Assembly (NCBI GenBank): GCA_017459675.1
Contig: JAFUCM010000058.1
Location: forward strand, 1 to 38,419
Reading direction: 5' to 3'
DNA: 38,419 nt
From: Eubacterium sp.
GTDB lineage: Bacteria > Bacillota > Clostridia > Lachnospirales > Lachnospiraceae
Below the pieces are notes generated by a model. It had not been told where the DNA came from. It was given only the letters and a program-made list of their open reading frames with translations, and did not search any database. This document shows, piece by piece, positions 1 to 8,979 of this stretch (the first letter of the stretch is position 1; each line of letters starts with the position of its first letter). The translations under genes and the position numbers were made by a program.

Positions 1-25
1 AAATGAAGAAACATAGTTTGAAGGC

Positions 26-1762
26 ATGGATATTGTAAGGACAATATCTAAAACAGAACTGGAAACGATTAAGGAAATACATGATGGTGCGATAGACTCT
101 GATGCGCCTTATTCTCTTATTGATGCAGTTTGCTGGTTTCTGTGCGGTGTAGCGTGCATGCGAATATGGGGTTATAAGAAGCCGGTAAGCATGCTTGTTC
201 ATACAAGCCAGAAAACCATGCATCACCGCATGATAGCAAATGTGATCAGTAACTGGCTTGAAGAAACAGATGATACTGTTATCCTGGAGCGTACAAAAGA
301 GGTATGGGATCGGGAAATCAAAGCTTTTACACTGGAAAAATTCCGGGAGCAGTATCCTGGCTATGACAGAGCAGACTCGGAAATAAATAATTATCCGACA
401 TTTACAGAAATAGCTGACCAGATACAGGTGATATTAGACGCCGGTATTTCACACATACCGCTGGGAGATGACGGAGACCTTACATATCATGAAGGGATTC
501 ACCTGTGTATAGACAACTGCACAAACAATGGAATCAGCAGTGATGGCATGCATGTCAGGCTTGCTTATCCGGAAGCAACAAAGATGCCGGAACCGGCGCC
601 TGCTTTCATTGTGGTTGGTGGTGCCACTCTTTCCAGAGGATTAACGCTGGAAGGCCTGATGAGTACATTTTTTATTCGTTCCGTTGGGCAGGCCGATACG
701 CTGATGCAGATGGGAAGATGGTTTGGATATCGGAAAAAATATGAATTACTTCCCAGACTCTGGATGACGGAAAAGACAAAAGCACAGTTTGTTTTTCTTT
801 CAGCTCTTGATCAGGAACTTCGCGATGAAATTCAGTACATGGATATCAATGGAAGAAGCCCATCGGAATATGGACCAAAAGTAAAAAACTCTCCAAAGGT
901 AAGTTTTATCAGAATCACGGCTAAAAACAAGATGCAGGCAGCTACGGCATCGGAGATGGATTACAGTGGTGCTTCTAATCAGACCTATCTGTTTGATAAT
1001 GACAGGGAGATACTCTCTGACAATAAAAAATGCACAGAGTTATTCCTGAATAATCTGGGAAATGAATGGAGCGATGAAGATAAATATGGTCTGAGAAAGA
1101 ATGCGCATGTCTGGAGGGGAATCCCGTTTTCTGAGGTGCGGTCTTTCCTGGAGCAGTTTAAATTTCAGGAAAGATTAAAAGTTTTCAATGATACAAAACC
1201 ATTATTGGACTGGATTGAAAAGGTGACAGGTGCAGGAAAGCTGGGAGACTGGAATATAATAGCAGCCGGCAAAAAAGATGCGGCAAATGGAACCTGGAAA
1301 ATATCCGATAATCTGATCATTAATAAAGTTAAACGTACCGGAAGAAGGGTGAATCCAGAGCAGGAAGATGATAATTCTGTGCTGAATATAGGAGTGCTTA
1401 GAGACCCGAGAGATATGCTGGCAGATATGGATATAGATGCTGTTAAAAACGAGGATATCAAGGCAAAACTGATTCAGTATATCACGAGCGGAGAGAGCAA
1501 AGCGGCAATGGCATATAGAGATATGTCCGGGCTTGAAACCACTCCGCAGATGATTATTTATTGTATAGATAAAGATTCAAAAGTTGCCGGCAGACAGGCA
1601 TCAACGAGAATCGATCTGAATGCACCTGAAGACCTGATAGGCATATGCCTTTATATTCCGGGAGGAAAAATTAATACCAGTTATACATCAAAGATTTCAA
1701 TTAAGATGAAAAATGATCTGTTTGATGGAGATGCTGATATGGAGGGAACTGATGAATATTGA
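26..1762 (+). CDS. Z1-domain protein (helicase-like subunit), N-terminally truncated
   Basis: This is the C-terminal part of a Z1-domain protein, a superfamily II helicase-like family found with MORC-type ATPases in restriction-like operons. The Z1 signatures are visible: a start near residue 30 (SLIDAVCWFL), a serine/arginine helicase-like motif (SRGLTLEGL, about 202-213) and LMQMGRWFGYR (about 226-236). Family members I recall are about 900 aa and carry Walker A and B motifs in an N-terminal half. This ORF is only 578 aa and has neither. The ATG at 26 follows an in-frame TAG at 14-16 and has no convincing ribosome binding site. It may therefore be a broken gene whose upstream half lies outside the window or in another frame. 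Its TGA overlaps the start of the next gene. Confidence in the family is high; confidence in the start is low. Confidence 0.88.
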   Translation: MDIVRTISKTELETIKEIHDGAIDSDAPYSLIDAVCWFLCGVACMRIWGYKKPVSMLVHTSQKTMHHRMIANVISNWLEETDDTVILERTKEVWDREIKAFTLEKFREQYPGYDRADSEINNYPTFTEIADQIQVILDAGISHIPLGDDGDLTYHEGIHLCIDNCTNNGISSDGMHVRLAYPEATKMPEPAPAFIVVGGATLSRGLTLEGLMSTFFIRSVGQADTLMQMGRWFGYRKKYELLPRLWMTEKTKAQFVFLSALDQELRDEIQYMDINGRSPSEYGPKVKNSPKVSFIRITAKNKMQAATASEMDYSGASNQTYLFDNDREILSDNKKCTELFLNNLGNEWSDEDKYGLRKNAHVWRGIPFSEVRSFLEQFKFQERLKVFNDTKPLLDWIEKVTGAGKLGDWNIIAAGKKDAANGTWKISDNLIINKVKRTGRRVNPEQEDDNSVLNIGVLRDPRDMLADMDIDAVKNEDIKAKLIQYITSGESKAAMAYRDMSGLETTPQMIIYCIDKDSKVAGRQASTRIDLNAPEDLIGICLYIPGGKINTSYTSKISIKMKNDLFDGDADMEGTDEY

Positions 1763-3830
1763 AATAGCAGAACCCGGAAGAATGACACAGACCGGCAGTT
1801 CCTTGCTGAAGCTTATCCAGAATAATGATATGCCGGTTTTGGACCTGTTCGTAAGAGAATCTATCCAGAACAGTCTCGACGCCCGGATGGGAAATACGAA
1901 GTATGTAGAAGTAAATTATCTTACAGGTGAGTTTGACAGTAACCGATTGAGCAGAGAATTTGAAGGGATTACAGACTCTCTGCAAAAACGTTTCCGTGAT
2001 TCGTCATACAGATACATTGCTGTCAGAGATTCAAAGACAGTCGGCCTGACCGGAGAATTGGATTACAAGAAAGTAAAAGACGGAAATTACGGAAATTTGC
2101 TGAAACTGATCTATGAAATATGCAAACCACAGGAAGCAGAAGGAGCAGGTGGTTCCTGGGGACTGGGGAAAACGGTATACTTTAGAATTGGTATCGGTCT
2201 GGTGATTTATTATTCCAGAATCAAAAACGGAAGTGGATATGCGTCCAGACTGGCTGCCTCGTATGTGGAAGATGAGACAGCAGAAAATGCAATGGTACCG
2301 GTATACCAGGAACAATCCAGCCGCGGGATTGCATGGTGGGGAGAAAAAACCGGGGAAAACCTGACACAGCCGGTTACTGATGAAAACTATATTGACAGTT
2401 TTCTGCGCATTTTTGGAATAGATCCATATACAGATGAAGATACCGGAACTACGATTATAATACCTTATATTGACCAGAATATGCTCTTGTCAAATAACCA
2501 GATAGAATATCTGGACGGTAAGGGACAGGAAGTGGTTCCTTACTGGTGCAACGATCTTGAATCGTATGTTTCTATTGCAGCCCAGAGATGGTATGCACCA
2601 CGGTTAAATAATATCCATTATACGAATGGCGCGTTTCTTCGTCTGATAATTAATGGAAATGGACTTGCAATGGATTCGATGGAGCCCGCTTTCAGAGTTA
2701 TTCAGTCGTTGTATAACAGGGCCAATTATATCCAGGAAGAAGATTATCTTTCGGGTACTGAACTTGAAGTGCGGGTAGATCCAATCAAAATAAATAAATA
2801 TTTAAATGAAACAACATCCGGCGTTGTTGCGTATACGAAAGTTCCGAGAGAAATAATGGGTATGGGAGCACCATTAAACAAACCGGAACCGTATATGTAT
2901 TATAATTGTGAGATCAGAGATGAGGATATAAATAAGCCGACGATCTGCTACACCCGAAGCCCCGCGATGATTGTTGCTTATGAGAATGTGGGTCCATGGG
3001 CATCCAATATTTCTGCAACATCCAAAAACGAATATATTATAGGGGTTTACGTATTGAATTCCTGGAACCGGATGAAAAACAGTCCGACAGACAGGAGCCT
3101 TGAGGAATATGTAAGAAAATGTGAGATGGCTGATCACACATCGTGGAGTGACTGGAGTGAAGGGACATACAATCCACGTATCATTACCAAGATTCAGAAT
3201 GGTGTGAACAGAGTTATCAGTAAGGCATTTACAGCAACAGAAGAGGTAAACGAAAAAAAATCAAAATCCAGCCTTGGGAAACTGTTCGGAGAGATGTTAC
3301 TGCCTCCTGATGGGTTTGGAAAAAGTCCGGGTGCAGGAGAAAAAGGTGGAGAGAATCCTCCGCCGGCTATAAAGAAAGGGATTGTTTTTCGGGTCGATTC
3401 TGCCAGAATAAAATATCTTTCGAATTCAATTCTGGTTCCTCTGGTTCTGGAAAGTACCAGGAAGAAGATAACCCAGGCGAAGTTTGAATTACAGGTTGAT
3501 TCAGAAGCAAAACGAATGACGATAAACGAGTGGGAAGACAAGATGAACCTTTCGGTGCCGTTTGCTATAAGGGACTGCAGGATAGATCTGAATTCTCTGG
3601 ACGGGCAAATGCTAAACATGTCTGAAACGATCCAAAGTAATGAGAGCGAAATATCGATACAAGGTATTCGTTTTAGAAAAATGATTACCAAAAGCGGAAC
3701 CTGTAAAGGTATTCAGGCCTTGTTTGAAGAGGGGCATTCTGCAAGTTTTCGATTTATGCTGACTCTGGATGTATACAGGAAAGATGTGAAGCCTGTATTT
3801 ACTTTTGAAAAGGAGGGAGTCGATGGCTAA
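1752..3830 (+). CDS. MORC/MutL-like GHKL ATPase of a restriction-modification-like system
   Basis: This 692-aa protein has an N-terminal GHKL (Hsp90/MutL/MORC) ATP-binding fold. The N box is RESIQNSLDA with E36 and the Mg-binding N40. The first glycine motif is the variant DSKTVGLTG (D93-G101), and the lid glycine motif is GGSWGLGKT (about 133-141). The C-terminal 500 residues have no motif I can name. There is a low-complexity Gly/Pro/Lys linker near residues 530-560. ATP-driven dimer closure is the family's known mode of action, so it probably acts as an ATP-gated clamp or signalling subunit on DNA. The start at 1752 is chosen because GGAGGG (1741-1746) lies just upstream. The ATG overlaps the end of the Z1 gene by 11 nt, which implies translational coupling. 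Confidence 0.9.
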   Translation: MNIEIAEPGRMTQTGSSLLKLIQNNDMPVLDLFVRESIQNSLDARMGNTKYVEVNYLTGEFDSNRLSREFEGITDSLQKRFRDSSYRYIAVRDSKTVGLTGELDYKKVKDGNYGNLLKLIYEICKPQEAEGAGGSWGLGKTVYFRIGIGLVIYYSRIKNGSGYASRLAASYVEDETAENAMVPVYQEQSSRGIAWWGEKTGENLTQPVTDENYIDSFLRIFGIDPYTDEDTGTTIIIPYIDQNMLLSNNQIEYLDGKGQEVVPYWCNDLESYVSIAAQRWYAPRLNNIHYTNGAFLRLIINGNGLAMDSMEPAFRVIQSLYNRANYIQEEDYLSGTELEVRVDPIKINKYLNETTSGVVAYTKVPREIMGMGAPLNKPEPYMYYNCEIRDEDINKPTICYTRSPAMIVAYENVGPWASNISATSKNEYIIGVYVLNSWNRMKNSPTDRSLEEYVRKCEMADHTSWSDWSEGTYNPRIITKIQNGVNRVISKAFTATEEVNEKKSKSSLGKLFGEMLLPPDGFGKSPGAGEKGGENPPPAIKKGIVFRVDSARIKYLSNSILVPLVLESTRKKITQAKFELQVDSEAKRMTINEWEDKMNLSVPFAIRDCRIDLNSLDGQMLNMSETIQSNESEISIQGIRFRKMITKSGTCKGIQALFEEGHSASFRFMLTLDVYRKDVKPVFTFEKEGVDG

Positions 3831-4764
3831 CGACATACTATTGTTTCCGTCGCTCACTGAAGATTTAAAAAAGAAAATTCGTTTTCAGAAAACCAGATTC
3901 TCCTTTTATTATACAGATTTGGAAGATAATGAATATGAACTGGTTGACGAGCCGGTTGAAGCGTATTCTTCTGTTAATATTATCCGGGATGAAGAGGGAA
4001 TGTGGGATCAGGAAAAGAATAATCTGGGATTCCGGCGAAAGTATTTGTTAAGAACATTTGGATCTCTGTTTGGAGAAGGAGGAATTGTCTGTCATGATGC
4101 TAAATTAGGAATGGCAATCATATGGACATCTCCGGATTCAAAACAAAGGGGCGTTATTCCGGTTGGAACATTTACTGTTGAAGACCAGATGATGGAAGCT
4201 GTTGCTGAAAAATTATTTGGAAGAGCCCAGCTTCGAGGTCAGGTTGAATTTACCACAGTGATTTATCTGGCATCTGCCGGAAATCCTTCTGAAAACGAAA
4301 AGCACCTGGCGAATAAAAGCGGGTTAATATTAGGAGAACTGGAAAGTTATATAATTAAACTTGATGGTAAAGGCTCTGTATTTCCGGTATTTGAGGTTGC
4401 GCTTCCTGGCCAGCCGTTGTGGTATGTTCAATGTGACTGGGGAGACCCGACACAGGACTCATTTTCTGAGTGTACTTCGATTAACCTGAATACTGCGCAT
4501 AAAAACTATAAATATATTGATCGCAGTCAGCCTACATATAATAAACAGTTGCTTGCAGAGATCATGGCTGCCGCGGTATCAATTATTATAGAAAAAGTAA
4601 GGTTGCAGTCAGAATACTGGGATCAGGTTATAAGCAATGATACACTGGAAAATGGAAGCGTTGGGCAGGCTATATTCTATTTTGCAGATGCTCTTGAATG
4701 GGATCTGTCAACACCTGAATCGGTTTCATTGTGTGCGCGGAAATACTTTGATCAAAGGATGTAA
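3823..4764 (+). CDS. Uncharacterised conserved-looking subunit of the MORC/Z1 island
   Basis: I do not recognise this 313-aa protein. It is soluble, with no signal peptide or membrane segment, and it has no Walker, nuclease or methylase motif that I can see. The middle is rich in beta-type segments (GMAIIWTSPD, GVIPVGTFTVEDQ), and the C-terminus has a helical stretch (LLAEIMAAAVSIIIEKVRL). It starts at ATG 3823 after AGGAGGG (3811-3817) and overlaps the MORC-like ATPase gene by 8 nt, so it is translated from the same transcript. Its fixed position between the ATPase and the methylase suggests a structural or target-recognition subunit. That role is inferred from position only. Confidence 0.75.
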   Translation: MANDILLFPSLTEDLKKKIRFQKTRFSFYYTDLEDNEYELVDEPVEAYSSVNIIRDEEGMWDQEKNNLGFRRKYLLRTFGSLFGEGGIVCHDAKLGMAIIWTSPDSKQRGVIPVGTFTVEDQMMEAVAEKLFGRAQLRGQVEFTTVIYLASAGNPSENEKHLANKSGLILGELESYIIKLDGKGSVFPVFEVALPGQPLWYVQCDWGDPTQDSFSECTSINLNTAHKNYKYIDRSQPTYNKQLLAEIMAAAVSIIIEKVRLQSEYWDQVISNDTLENGSVGQAIFYFADALEWDLSTPESVSLCARKYFDQRM

Positions 4765-4770
4765 GCAGGT

Positions 4771-5499
4771 ATGGATTTTAATGTGCTGAACAGAGGAGAA
4801 GCTCAAAAGGCAATGGAAGAATGGATTGAATCTTATCCTGCTCTTCCACTCATCGACAAGAAATATGATACAGTCAGAAATGATATTCAGGAGATGAACA
4901 GAAAACTGCGCAGTGATGTCGCAGGAGGTGATGACTCAAAGTATTATATCGATTCACACCTGGGACTTGAACTGTATAAATACTTCTGGAATATACCGGG
5001 CTTCTCACTGCGAGTAGCTGCTGATGATGGATTCTGGAGATATTTATCCGTGAAAGTTGTTCCTGATGTTGTAGCACAACGATGGGGGAAGGACAATGCT
5101 GATCATTTCTGGAGTAAGCCAACACGTATATGGCTTCGGTCAATCTGGTGGTTTGTGCATTTGTCATGGCAGGGGGACTATGATTCAACAAAGAAATTGC
5201 TGGAGACAGAGTTCTTTACGACGGATACTATTTTAAATTTTGAAGAAAGAAATGGTCGAAAAGGAGCTTGTATTGAAGCATACAGACAAATTATCAAATA
5301 TTATGGTCAGGTTCCGGAGGATACCGTAAAAAGATTTTCCAGGAACAGAGCTGGAAAAAGTGATGATTTGTTTCGTGTGGTTATGAAGCTGAACACTGCA
5401 AAAATGACGGTCGTTGAACCTGCACTTTGCATTGATGGTGAAGCAGGATATGCACGCGAACTGTTTGCAGATGCCGGAGTGGATTTTGATGTTACCTAA
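4771..5499 (+). CDS. Uncharacterised protein, possibly DUF6339-like
   Basis: This 242-aa soluble protein has a Trp-rich centre (DDGFWRYLSV, RIWLRSIWWFVHLSW, residues about 85-135) and a largely helical C-terminus. The pattern reminds me of the DUF6339 family, which I recall as a small protein near restriction and Dnd-type genes. I cannot confirm this without a profile search. It starts 6 nt after the previous stop. The ribosome binding site is weak (AGCAGGT), which fits re-initiation or coupling. It overlaps the following methylase gene by 11 nt. No catalytic residues are evident, and its function is unknown. Confidence 0.7.
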   Translation: MDFNVLNRGEAQKAMEEWIESYPALPLIDKKYDTVRNDIQEMNRKLRSDVAGGDDSKYYIDSHLGLELYKYFWNIPGFSLRVAADDGFWRYLSVKVVPDVVAQRWGKDNADHFWSKPTRIWLRSIWWFVHLSWQGDYDSTKKLLETEFFTTDTILNFEERNGRKGACIEAYRQIIKYYGQVPEDTVKRFSRNRAGKSDDLFRVVMKLNTAKMTVVEPALCIDGEAGYARELFADAGVDFDVT

Positions 5500-6826
5500 G
5501 ATAATAGATTTATTTTCCGGATGCGGAGGCCTGACACTGGGTTTTGAGAAGGCGGGGTTTGACATTGTAGCCGGTATTGAATTGATGCAAGCGGCCTGTC
5601 AGACAATTACATATAACCTTGATTATCGTTATGGACGGAGTCAGACACATATTTGTGGAGATATCAGAGATATCGATCCGCAGGTGTTCAGGGAGAAGAC
5701 AGAAAATGAGAATTGCATTGTTATAGGCGGGCCTCCATGTCAGGCATATTCCATAGCCGGAAGAGCAAAGCTGAGGTCGCTGGGAGAAGACCGTATAATT
5801 ACCCGGGATTCGAGAGGATATCTATATCAGGATTTCCTGAGGTTTGTGTATGAGCTAAATGCCAGTGCGGTTGTTATGGAAAATGTTCCGGAATCAACAA
5901 ATTTTGGAGGGACAAATATTCCGGAAGTTGTCTGTGAATCGCTGGAAGAACACGGGTTTAATGCGTGCTGGACGATACTGAATGCTGCAGATTTCGGGGT
6001 TCCACAAATCAGAGAACGTGTTTTTGTTATGGGAGTCAGAAGTGATTTGGGTATAGAAATCAAATTACCTGTTCCTACACATTTCTCTGAGGAAGGATAT
6101 CAGCCGGCAAATCAGAAGAGACTAAATTCATTCTCAAAGCTTAAGCATTTCATAATACCAAATTCGACACAGGATGCAGTTAGCCCCTGGGTTACAGTTG
6201 GAGAGGCATTCTCAGATCTGCCAGTACTTTTCCCATCGTCTGATTCAAAATACAGACTTGTAAAATTGAATGAGGAACTGGATTACAAATGCGGGCCGCA
6301 GAATGCGTACCAGCGTAAAATGAGAAACTGGTATGGAATGGAAAGCCTTTGTTCATCTGCAAATGCATTTCGTAATACCAGACGAGATTTTCCAATATTT
6401 GAAAAGATGAAACAGGGCGATAATTATATTAACGCCTCAAAGATTGCAGATGATCTGTTTGAGACTGAAGCAAAGGTAGTTGGATATAAACCGGGAAGTC
6501 CTGAATATATAAAACTGAGAAAGAAAATGGTGCCGGTATATGATAGAGATAAGTTTGAAAGAAAATGGGTAAAACTCAGTGAGAACCGTCCTTCTCATAC
6601 ACTGGTAGCACATCTGTCTAAAGATACCTATTCACATATTCATCCTGTTGAGCCGAGAGGAATTTCTGTCAGAGAGGCTGCACGGATACAGTCATTTCCT
6701 GATGATTTCTTTTTTGACTGTTCTATGAGCGATGCATTTGAACAAATTGGGAATGCAGTTCCGCCTTTACTATCACTTGCTGTTGCCAACAGTGTGGCGG
6801 AAGCATTTAAGGAGAATTTAAAATGA
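5489..6826 (+). CDS. C5-cytosine DNA methyltransferase 1
   Basis: This 445-aa protein transfers a methyl group from S-adenosylmethionine to C5 of cytosine in a specific DNA sequence. The family motifs appear in order: motif I (DLFSGCGG, near residues 7-14), motif IV with the catalytic cysteine (GGPPCQAYS, C84), motif VI (ENV, 131-133), motif VIII (QIRER, about 172-176), motif IX/X region (REAARIQSFP) and motif X (QIGNAVPPL). The segment between motifs VIII and IX, about 190 residues, should be the target-recognition domain. The start at 5489 is preferred because GGAGTGG lies 6-8 nt upstream; an in-frame ATG at 5471 is the alternative. It overlaps the genes on both sides, so it is part of one operon. 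In this context it most likely protects host DNA from the nuclease encoded next. Confidence 0.95.
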   Translation: MLPKIIDLFSGCGGLTLGFEKAGFDIVAGIELMQAACQTITYNLDYRYGRSQTHICGDIRDIDPQVFREKTENENCIVIGGPPCQAYSIAGRAKLRSLGEDRIITRDSRGYLYQDFLRFVYELNASAVVMENVPESTNFGGTNIPEVVCESLEEHGFNACWTILNAADFGVPQIRERVFVMGVRSDLGIEIKLPVPTHFSEEGYQPANQKRLNSFSKLKHFIIPNSTQDAVSPWVTVGEAFSDLPVLFPSSDSKYRLVKLNEELDYKCGPQNAYQRKMRNWYGMESLCSSANAFRNTRRDFPIFEKMKQGDNYINASKIADDLFETEAKVVGYKPGSPEYIKLRKKMVPVYDRDKFERKWVKLSENRPSHTLVAHLSKDTYSHIHPVEPRGISVREAARIQSFPDDFFFDCSMSDAFEQIGNAVPPLLSLAVANSVAEAFKENLK

Positions 6827-7725
6827 CAGTAATTAATGAAATCAGAGAGTATTTTGCTTCTCTTCCAATGCCCGGTGCACGTAAAATCGAAAATCTTCCG
6901 GCCGAGTATCCGGCTTATGTGATACGGATTCCGGATGGGTACGGGGTTGCCATTGAAGTTGAAGATGATAAAGAAGTTTCGGAGAAGTTTAACAACATTA
7001 AGCTTCATACAGGATTGATTTCAATTAATGGAGAAATGAAAAACTATCTGATCCTCAGATCTGCGTTTGAAGAGTTCAGGTATGAATTTGCATCTGTCTG
7101 TGCAGAATTTGTTGAGCCCGGAGATAGTGGCAGTAACCGAAAAATGATTCTTGCGGACCCGTATGTCTGGTGGACAAAATGGAAAGAACTAATGGGCAAT
7201 ACAGACAGGGATTTGCGGGTTTACAATGTGATTGCTGAAATGATGGTTCTTGCTCACAAATACAGAGAAGATAAATCGACAGAATGGACTGCGGCCAGAA
7301 TGGGGAGCCATGATATTGAGTCTGCTGAAGAAAGCTGTGAAGTTAAATCGACAGTTAAACGATATGGTGCATCCATCACGATTTCAGGTCAGCATCAATT
7401 GGCACATTTTAAGCGGCTCTATATTTATTTCTGCCGTCTTGAGGAATCCCTGGAAGGCGTGTCGATAAACGAAATGAAGAAAAAGCTGGTCGCAGATGGA
7501 TATGACGAAGGGAAGCTGGAAATAGAACTTGAGAGACAGGGATTTGAAAAAGGAGCAAATATACGTAATAAAAAATATAAACCACTGGAAAAACGTAAGT
7601 ATGAAGTAGACGATGATTTCCCCAAAATTGTACAGGAATCATTTAAAGGAAATAAGTATCCGAATGCTATAACGCATATAGAATATACGATCGATCTGGA
7701 AGGGCTGGATTATACAGCGTGGTAA
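6823..7725 (+). CDS. DUF4420-like PD-(D/E)XK endonuclease
   Basis: This 300-aa protein matches the layout of the DUF4420 'PD-(D/E)XK motif protein' family. It has a Trp-containing helix (DPYVWWTKWKELMG, about 108-121), a helix predicted to pack on the nuclease core (YNVIAEMMVLAHKY), then HDIE (D164) and the EVK triad (E173, K175), followed by the conserved GQHQL strand-helix. D164, E173 and K175 form a plausible metal-binding active site, so I expect it to cut unmodified DNA. Its ATG overlaps the methylase stop (ATGA, 6823-6826) and is preceded by AAGGAG (6809-6814). It sits between the two cytosine methylases, as expected for the restriction component. Confidence 0.88.
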   Translation: MTVINEIREYFASLPMPGARKIENLPAEYPAYVIRIPDGYGVAIEVEDDKEVSEKFNNIKLHTGLISINGEMKNYLILRSAFEEFRYEFASVCAEFVEPGDSGSNRKMILADPYVWWTKWKELMGNTDRDLRVYNVIAEMMVLAHKYREDKSTEWTAARMGSHDIESAEESCEVKSTVKRYGASITISGQHQLAHFKRLYIYFCRLEESLEGVSINEMKKKLVADGYDEGKLEIELERQGFEKGANIRNKKYKPLEKRKYEVDDDFPKIVQESFKGNKYPNAITHIEYTIDLEGLDYTAW

Positions 7726-7728
7726 ATA

Positions 7729-8979
7729 ATGTTTAAAGTGATAGAGGCATTCAGTGGAATTGGTGCGCAGGCAAAAGCGCTGGAGCGCATCGGACTGGAT
7801 TTTGAAATAGTAAATACATGTGACTGGGATATTGGGGCTATAATTGCGTATTGTCTTATCCATAATGGAGGAATAGCTTTTGAAAAATATGCCGATATTA
7901 CTGATGAAGAAATTAGTGATTTCCTGCAAAACCAGACTATAAGTATGGATGGAAAAAAAGAACTGAATGCGGGTATGATCTCTGGGCTGACTGCAGATCT
8001 GAAACGTATTTTATATATTGCAATAAAAGAAACACGAAATCTGGTCAGTATTACAGATGTCAGAGGACAGGACGTTCCTGAAGATATTGATTTATTCACA
8101 TACTCTTTTCCATGCCAGGACCTGTCAGCGTGCAGCTATTGGCACGGGAATAAGACGGGTATTTCAAGAGAAGCTCACAATCGATCCGGAATGCTCTGGG
8201 AAGTTGAAAGAATACTGCTGGAAATGCATGAAAATGAGAGGCGGCTTCCGCGGTTTCTTCTGATGGAAAATGTTACGAATATTCTTTCATCTACGCACAG
8301 GGAAGATTTCAATGACTGGAAATCAACACTCGAAGGGCTGGGATATTATAATCATATATATCGTCTGAATGCACGGAATTTTGGAGTACCTCAAAGGAGG
8401 GAACGTGCATATATGATAAGTATTCTGTGCGACAAAGATCTTATGAAGTATATGTATCTTAGTCGTTACTTTGATGAGAACAACCTGGAAAATGCAGAGA
8501 TAGCATCAAAGTACAGTACTCGCTCATTTAGGCTGAAAGATGTACTGCGCCTGGATTATAACAACACAGATTATCGCAGAGAAGCAGATGCCAGTCAGCC
8601 AAATGATACACCGTCACGTGAAAAAATCCTTCAGGAAAATGATCTGTTATATGATGGAGAGTCAATAAAAGATATTTGTGTAAATACAGTTACTACCCGT
8701 CAGGATCGGAATCCAAATTCAGGAGTGATTACATACGATAATGGCATTGCCGGAAAAACAAAGTGGAGATATCTTACTCCCAGGGAATGTTTTATGCTTA
8801 TGGGATTTGATGAAGAAGATTTCAGGAGAGTGAGTACATGTGATCCGGACTTTAATGTGGGTAAGAAGTTGTTTACAACCGGAAAGCTAATCAAACTGGC
8901 GGGAAACAGCATCTGTGTGGATGTGCTGGAAGCTATTTTCAGACAGATAATGGAGATTGATGAGATGCTGTTTGAATAG
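7729..8979 (+). CDS. C5-cytosine DNA methyltransferase 2 (divergent)
   Basis: This is a second cytosine-C5 methylase of 416 aa, clearly different from the first. Motif I is EAFSGIGAQ (near residues 6-14), motif IV is SFPCQDLS with the catalytic C129, motif VI is MENV (E180), motif VIII is QRRER (222-226) and motif X is LAGNSICVD near the C-terminus. The gap between motif I and the catalytic Cys is about 115 residues, longer than the 70-80 in methylase 1, so it carries an insertion near residues 55-110. It starts 3 nt after the nuclease stop without a strong ribosome binding site. A second methylase of another subtype may modify the other strand of an asymmetric site or a different sequence. 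Confidence 0.93.
   Translation: MFKVIEAFSGIGAQAKALERIGLDFEIVNTCDWDIGAIIAYCLIHNGGIAFEKYADITDEEISDFLQNQTISMDGKKELNAGMISGLTADLKRILYIAIKETRNLVSITDVRGQDVPEDIDLFTYSFPCQDLSACSYWHGNKTGISREAHNRSGMLWEVERILLEMHENERRLPRFLLMENVTNILSSTHREDFNDWKSTLEGLGYYNHIYRLNARNFGVPQRRERAYMISILCDKDLMKYMYLSRYFDENNLENAEIASKYSTRSFRLKDVLRLDYNNTDYRREADASQPNDTPSREKILQENDLLYDGESIKDICVNTVTTRQDRNPNSGVITYDNGIAGKTKWRYLTPRECFMLMGFDEEDFRRVSTCDPDFNVGKKLFTTGKLIKLAGNSICVDVLEAIFRQIMEIDEMLFE

Noticed and set aside
26..8979. Considered DISARM, BREX or Dnd/Ssp systems for the island
   Set aside because: No DrmA/DrmB, PglZ, BrxC or DndA-E/Ssp proteins are recognisable; the Z1, MORC-type ATPase and DUF4420-like nuclease set fits the MORC restriction-like class instead.
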